NCBI GenBank assembly: GCA_041623475.1
Contig: JBFJWU010000155.1
Coordinates: forward strand, 1 to 7,695
Reading direction: 5' to 3'
Length of the DNA stretch: 7,695 bases
DNA from: JBFJWU01 sp041623475 [NCBI: bacterium]
GTDB taxonomy: Bacteria; J088
Below, piece by piece: positions 4,764-7,695 of the stretch (position 1 is the stretch's first letter; each line of letters starts with the position of its first letter). The notes beneath the pieces were generated by a model that was not told where the DNA came from, ran no database searches, and saw only the letters and a list, made by a program, of their open reading frames with translations. The position numbers were made by a program, and so were the translations under genes.

Positions 4764-7694
4764 CTAGTACGTCCCGTGTTCGAGCGCAGCCTTTGCATCC
4801 CGTCGTTCTTCGGGGGTCAATGACTGCGCGGTTTCATCCAGCCTCAGGGCCCGCTTGAAAGATTGTTCGGCCTCTGTGGAACGCTTCTGCTCCTTGCGAA
4901 GATAGGCCATTCGGTAATGAACCTGTGGATCCGACGAATCCAGCCGGATTGCACGGCTGAGATGCTCGTCGGCCTTCTTTACGTCGCCGTTTTTCAGGTA
5001 GCCCCATCCGAGCTCGCTTCGCATCCGCGCGGACTTCGGGAACCGGTTGACGCCAGAGATCAAGGCTTTGATACCTTTGTCCTGATCGCCTTTGGCAATA
5101 TGGACCCGGCCGGTATACAGATGCGGTTCCGGTAACCCTGACTCCAGACCGCGCCACTTTTCCAGGTTGGCAAGTGCGCTTTCCCACTGGTCGATCTCGA
5201 TCTCGTGTTCAATTAATCGCCGCAGCGCCCGGGTGTTATTCGGTTCCTTTTCCAGGATCGTTGTGTATTCCTTTACCGCCTTGCCGGGCAGTTCCATCGT
5301 CTCGTAGACGGTGGCCAGCCAGAAACGTGCCGGGACGGCCCCGTCGCTGAGTTTAATCGCTTTCTTAAAGGCGATTTCCGCTTCCTGGTCGCGCCCTTGC
5401 GCAAGCCTTAATTCACCCTGGAGCTGATAAACACTCCAGACACTGGGCTGGCGCTTGATCGACTCGGTAATCGCATCTTCGGCCTCGGCGAGTTTCTTCT
5501 GGTCCAGGAACGCCCGACCGAGGAGGAAGTAAGTCTTGGGATTGTCGACATCGAGGCTAAGCGACTCCAGCAACACCGCCTCGGCATCCGCAGCCTTCTT
5601 GCGAGCTAACAGGACCTCAGCGAGGGTCAAACGCACGTGCAGGCTGTCCGGCTTCCGTTCGGCCAGCTTACGAAGTTGCTCTTCTGCTTTGGTGTAATGG
5701 TGCCGTTGCAGGTTGATCTCGGCCAGTTTCATAATGACCAGTTCGTCATCCGGAAAACGTCGCTGGAATTCCGCCAGTCGCTCTTCGGCCTGTTTTGCGT
5801 TACCTCGGGCCAACGCAACATCTGCACCAATGCGAACGATTTCGATGCTGTTGCTGGCAACGGCGGCGGCATTTTCGTAGGCCTCTTCCGCCTCGTCCAG
5901 GCGGTTTTGTTTCAGCAGCAATTCAATCAGGGCATAGTGGGCCTCGTCGTCGGTCCCGTTGGCAGCCACAGTCTCGTGAAGCAACGATATCCCGTCATCG
6001 ACTTTGCCGATCCCTGCCAGCGACTGTGCGTGAACCACCCGGGCTTCGAGATTGTCCGGAGCCGCCTTTCGAGCCTTTTCCATCACAATATTTGCATCTG
6101 CCCATTTCTTGCGATCCAACAGGACTTTGCCCTTCAGGGTCAGCAACTCCACATTATTTCCGTTTACCCCCAGTCCCTTGTCGGAATAGGTCATGGCCTT
6201 GTTGATGTCACCCTCAGCCATAGCAACCCTTGCGCCCAGGGCATAGAAAACCTGTTGGTCCTCAGGAGACAACTGTTGTACCTGCCCGCTGACCCCGCCC
6301 AATACCTCTCTAATCGCCTGCGGACGTGGATCGACGTCCCAGAAGTTCCCGGCATATTCCAGTTGCAGCCAGGGATTATCCGGCTGGACATCCATTGCCC
6401 GCTCAAGCATCGCAACCTGCTGCCGTCGGTCACCCAGGTCTTCGTAGATTCGGGCAGCAGCCAGGGATGCCAGGAAATCTGCCTGGGTCTTGCCAATGTC
6501 TTCCGGTGCCAGCAGCCCCAGGGCCGCCTGGATATCCCCCTGTGTATATTTTTCCCATCCAAGCGCAACCGGATGGTCTTCGTTGCTTTCAAAGCCGCCC
6601 GGAACTTCAATTTTGTCGTCGAGCGCTGCCCGATAAAGGGCGACTTCAGGCGCGTTGCTGTCCAGCGTCAGCCGTGCCCCCTTTTCACCAGCCAGTGCCG
6701 CCGCAAAAAACTCCAGGCGGGCTCCCAGTTTTTGCGCCCCCGGTTTGGTCTTGTCTCCTTCGAGAACCCGTTCAATGTCCGGCATTGCTGCCCGCACTTT
6801 TTGTGGCGTCCAGTGGATCAGCTTTTTGTTCGCAGCCTGCCAGAATTCCTCAACCACGGATGCTTTGTGGTAGTCGCTCCCGATCGCCTCATGCAGGGAC
6901 AGGGTGACCGAACCAATACCAGGAATCGTCCGTGCAGAACCCGGTGCGAAGTACATAAAGCAGAAGATGCCAATCAACATGACGACGATACCGCCGACGA
7001 TCGGGATCACTGGCACTTTTCGCGCCGACTTTTTCTGCGACAGCTGCTCGAGCGTCGTGATCAGGTCATCTTCTTCGTCGCCATCTGAAAAGTCACTGAC
7101 CGCGGCCGCAACATCATCCAGGTCGTCAGGAATTCCACCGCCGCCTTCGACATCCTGCGCGACCTCGTCCTCGAAATCGTCGCCGAAATCTTCTTCGTAG
7201 TAGACATCGTCGCCGCCGTTATCATCGCCAAATGCAAAGGCACTTTCGTCCAGCTCTTCCTGGTCGTCGTTGCCACTGGACAATGCTTCGCCGCCCTCGT
7301 CATCATCGAACAGGGCACTGAGCGCGTCCCCGTCCGATTCATTGTCGTCGTCGAAATTGAAGTCGTCATCGGCTGCCGCGCCGCCAGCGGCGTCGTCGCC
7401 AAAGTCATCGCCGAAATCAAAATCATCGTCCAGTTCGCCACCGGCCGGTGGTGCCGGCGGCGCTGGAGCCTCGTCCGGTTCGTCGTCCCCGAAATCGTCA
7501 AAATTAAAATCGTCATCACCGGAATTATCGCCGCCACCGACATCACCACCCGCGTCGCCGCCGAAGCCAAGGTCATCATCGCCGCCACCGGCAGCACTAC
7601 CCGTGTCATCGCCGAAGCCAAAGTCATCATCGCCGCCACCGGCAGCACTACCCGTGTCATCGCCGAAGCCAAAGTCATCATCGCCGCCACCGGC
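4764..7694 (-). CDS. Large membrane-anchored TPR protein with acidic repeat N-terminus (5' end outside window)
   Basis: The minus-strand frame is open from the right edge to TAG at 4764-4766, giving 976 visible residues and no convincing start; the TTG at 7281-7283 is internal to the continuing frame. The first 220 or so residues are acidic low complexity: DDDFxF motifs, Gly runs, a Pro/Ala hinge (7443-7472) and 17-residue tandem repeats. A basic patch (QKKSARK) precedes one hydrophobic helix (6945-7016, VPVIPIVGGIVVMLIGIFCF...), so by the positive-inside rule the acidic tail is cytoplasmic and the rest lies across the membrane. From about 6572 to 4800 roughly fourteen tetratricopeptide units follow, many near canonical (for example EAHYALIELLLKQNRLDEAE). 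TPR solenoids are protein-binding scaffolds. The TPR part should face the periplasm and bridge to a cytoplasmic partner of the tail. No enzymatic motif is visible and the exact function is unknown. Confidence 0.9.
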   Translation of the reverse strand, partial: AGGGDDDFGFGDDTGSAAGGGDDDFGFGDDTGSAAGGGDDDLGFGGDAGGDVGGGDNSGDDDFNFDDFGDDEPDEAPAPPAPPAGGELDDDFDFGDDFGDDAAGGAAADDDFNFDDDNESDGDALSALFDDDEGGEALSSGNDDQEELDESAFAFGDDNGGDDVYYEEDFGDDFEDEVAQDVEGGGGIPDDLDDVAAAVSDFSDGDEEDDLITTLEQLSQKKSARKVPVIPIVGGIVVMLIGIFCFMYFAPGSARTIPGIGSVTLSLHEAIGSDYHKASVVEEFWQAANKKLIHWTPQKVRAAMPDIERVLEGDKTKPGAQKLGARLEFFAAALAGEKGARLTLDSNAPEVALYRAALDDKIEVPGGFESNEDHPVALGWEKYTQGDIQAALGLLAPEDIGKTQADFLASLAAARIYEDLGDRRQQVAMLERAMDVQPDNPWLQLEYAGNFWDVDPRPQAIREVLGGVSGQVQQLSPEDQQVFYALGARVAMAEGDINKAMTYSDKGLGVNGNNVELLTLKGKVLLDRKKWADANIVMEKARKAAPDNLEARVVHAQSLAGIGKVDDGISLLHETVAANGTDDEAHYALIELLLKQNRLDEAEEAYENAAAVASNSIEIVRIGADVALARGNAKQAEERLAEFQRRFPDDELVIMKLAEINLQRHHYTKAEEQLRKLAERKPDSLHVRLTLAEVLLARKKAADAEAVLLESLSLDVDNPKTYFLLGRAFLDQKKLAEAEDAITESIKRQPSVWSVYQLQGELRLAQGRDQEAEIAFKKAIKLSDGAVPARFWLATVYETMELPGKAVKEYTTILEKEPNNTRALRRLIEHEIEIDQWESALANLEKWRGLESGLPEPHLYTGRVHIAKGDQDKGIKALISGVNRFPKSARMRSELGWGYLKNGDVKKADEHLSRAIRLDSSDPQVHYRMAYLRKEQKRSTEAEQSFKRALRLDETAQSLTPEERRDAKAALEHGTY

Positions 7695-7695
7695 A
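7530..7695 (-). repeat. 51-bp in-frame tandem repeat encoding DDDFGFGDDTGSAAGGG
   Basis: Read on the minus strand, 7682-7632 and 7631-7581 each encode the same 17-residue unit. The next unit (7580-7530) is a diverged version (DDDLGFGGDAGGDVGGG), and the right edge cuts a further copy (AGGG at 7694-7683). In plus-strand phase, the copies beginning at 7566, 7617 and 7668 are exact multiples of 51 apart. The first two differ by a single base (7571, g versus a) over 51 bp. Near-identity at the DNA level, including silent positions, indicates recent duplication by slippage or unequal recombination. The array continues beyond the window. Confidence 0.9.

Noticed and set aside
5637-7088. 483-codon plus-strand open frame opposite the TPR protein
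   Set aside because: The minus strand encodes a regular TPR array with a transmembrane helix. The plus-strand translation is rich in Cys, Gln and His without any domain and is a codon-bias shadow.
7281-7283. TTG at 7283 as the start of the TPR protein
   Set aside because: The frame stays open and keeps the same acidic DDDFxF composition up to the right edge, so this TTG is internal.
7061-7690. Minus-strand frame with Met/Ala-rich repeats overlapping the acidic tail
   Set aside because: It is the 51-bp repeat read in the wrong frame. The frame continuous with the TPR domain gives the acidic DDDFGFG repeats.
7530-7695. CRISPR-like array at the right edge
   Set aside because: The repeats are contiguous 51-bp in-frame coding units without unique spacers.

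Overview
The window is a GC-rich bacterial chromosomal segment. It holds five protein-coding genes, two of them cut by the window edges. There are no RNA genes, insertion sequences, phage genes or CRISPR arrays. GC content and codon use look alike across all the genes, so nothing marks recent transfer. A lid-less Hsp70 paired with a minimal J-domain protein, a TTG start and a very large membrane-anchored TPR protein with an acidic cytoplasmic tail all suggest a Gram-negative of the deltaproteobacterial/Myxococcota-Bradymonadota kind. That placement is inference from gene style, not from a marker gene.

Layout, left to right. Positions 798 to 1 (minus strand) hold the first 266 codons of a secreted protein of unknown family, with a clear signal peptide, a near-perfect SD and a strong sigma70-type promoter at 890-918. 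Positions 799-1350 are a long divergent intergenic region. It contains that promoter, a striking 10-bp inverted repeat (1106-1142), a 7-bp dyad (1207-1236) that touches the -35 region of the next promoter, and an extended -10 promoter (TGCTATAAT, 1246-1254) for the plus-strand genes. Positions 1351-2910 encode an Hsp70/DnaK-type ATPase that ends just after the beta substrate-binding domain. Its stop codon overlaps the TTG start of a short J-domain protein (2903-3421). After a 76-nt gap with two adjacent hairpins comes a CCA-adding enzyme/poly(A) polymerase family gene (3498-4718) with unusual substitutions in motifs A and B. From the right edge down to 4764 on the minus strand, convergent with it, runs a large protein. 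It has an acidic, Gly/Asp/Phe-rich cytoplasmic N-terminus containing 51-bp tandem repeats, one transmembrane helix and about fourteen predicted periplasmic TPR units. Its true start lies outside the window.

The Hsp70 and the J protein are almost certainly co-expressed and translationally coupled, and form a dedicated chaperone pair: the J domain stimulates the ATPase, and its TPR-like tail may select clients. No GrpE is present. The nucleotidyltransferase may share the transcript, but the hairpins between the genes leave this open. The two edge genes are separate transcription units. No established multi-gene defence or biosynthetic system is recognisable. The most unusual elements are the modified Hsp70/J pair with its dyad-rich upstream region, and the repeat-bearing TPR membrane protein.
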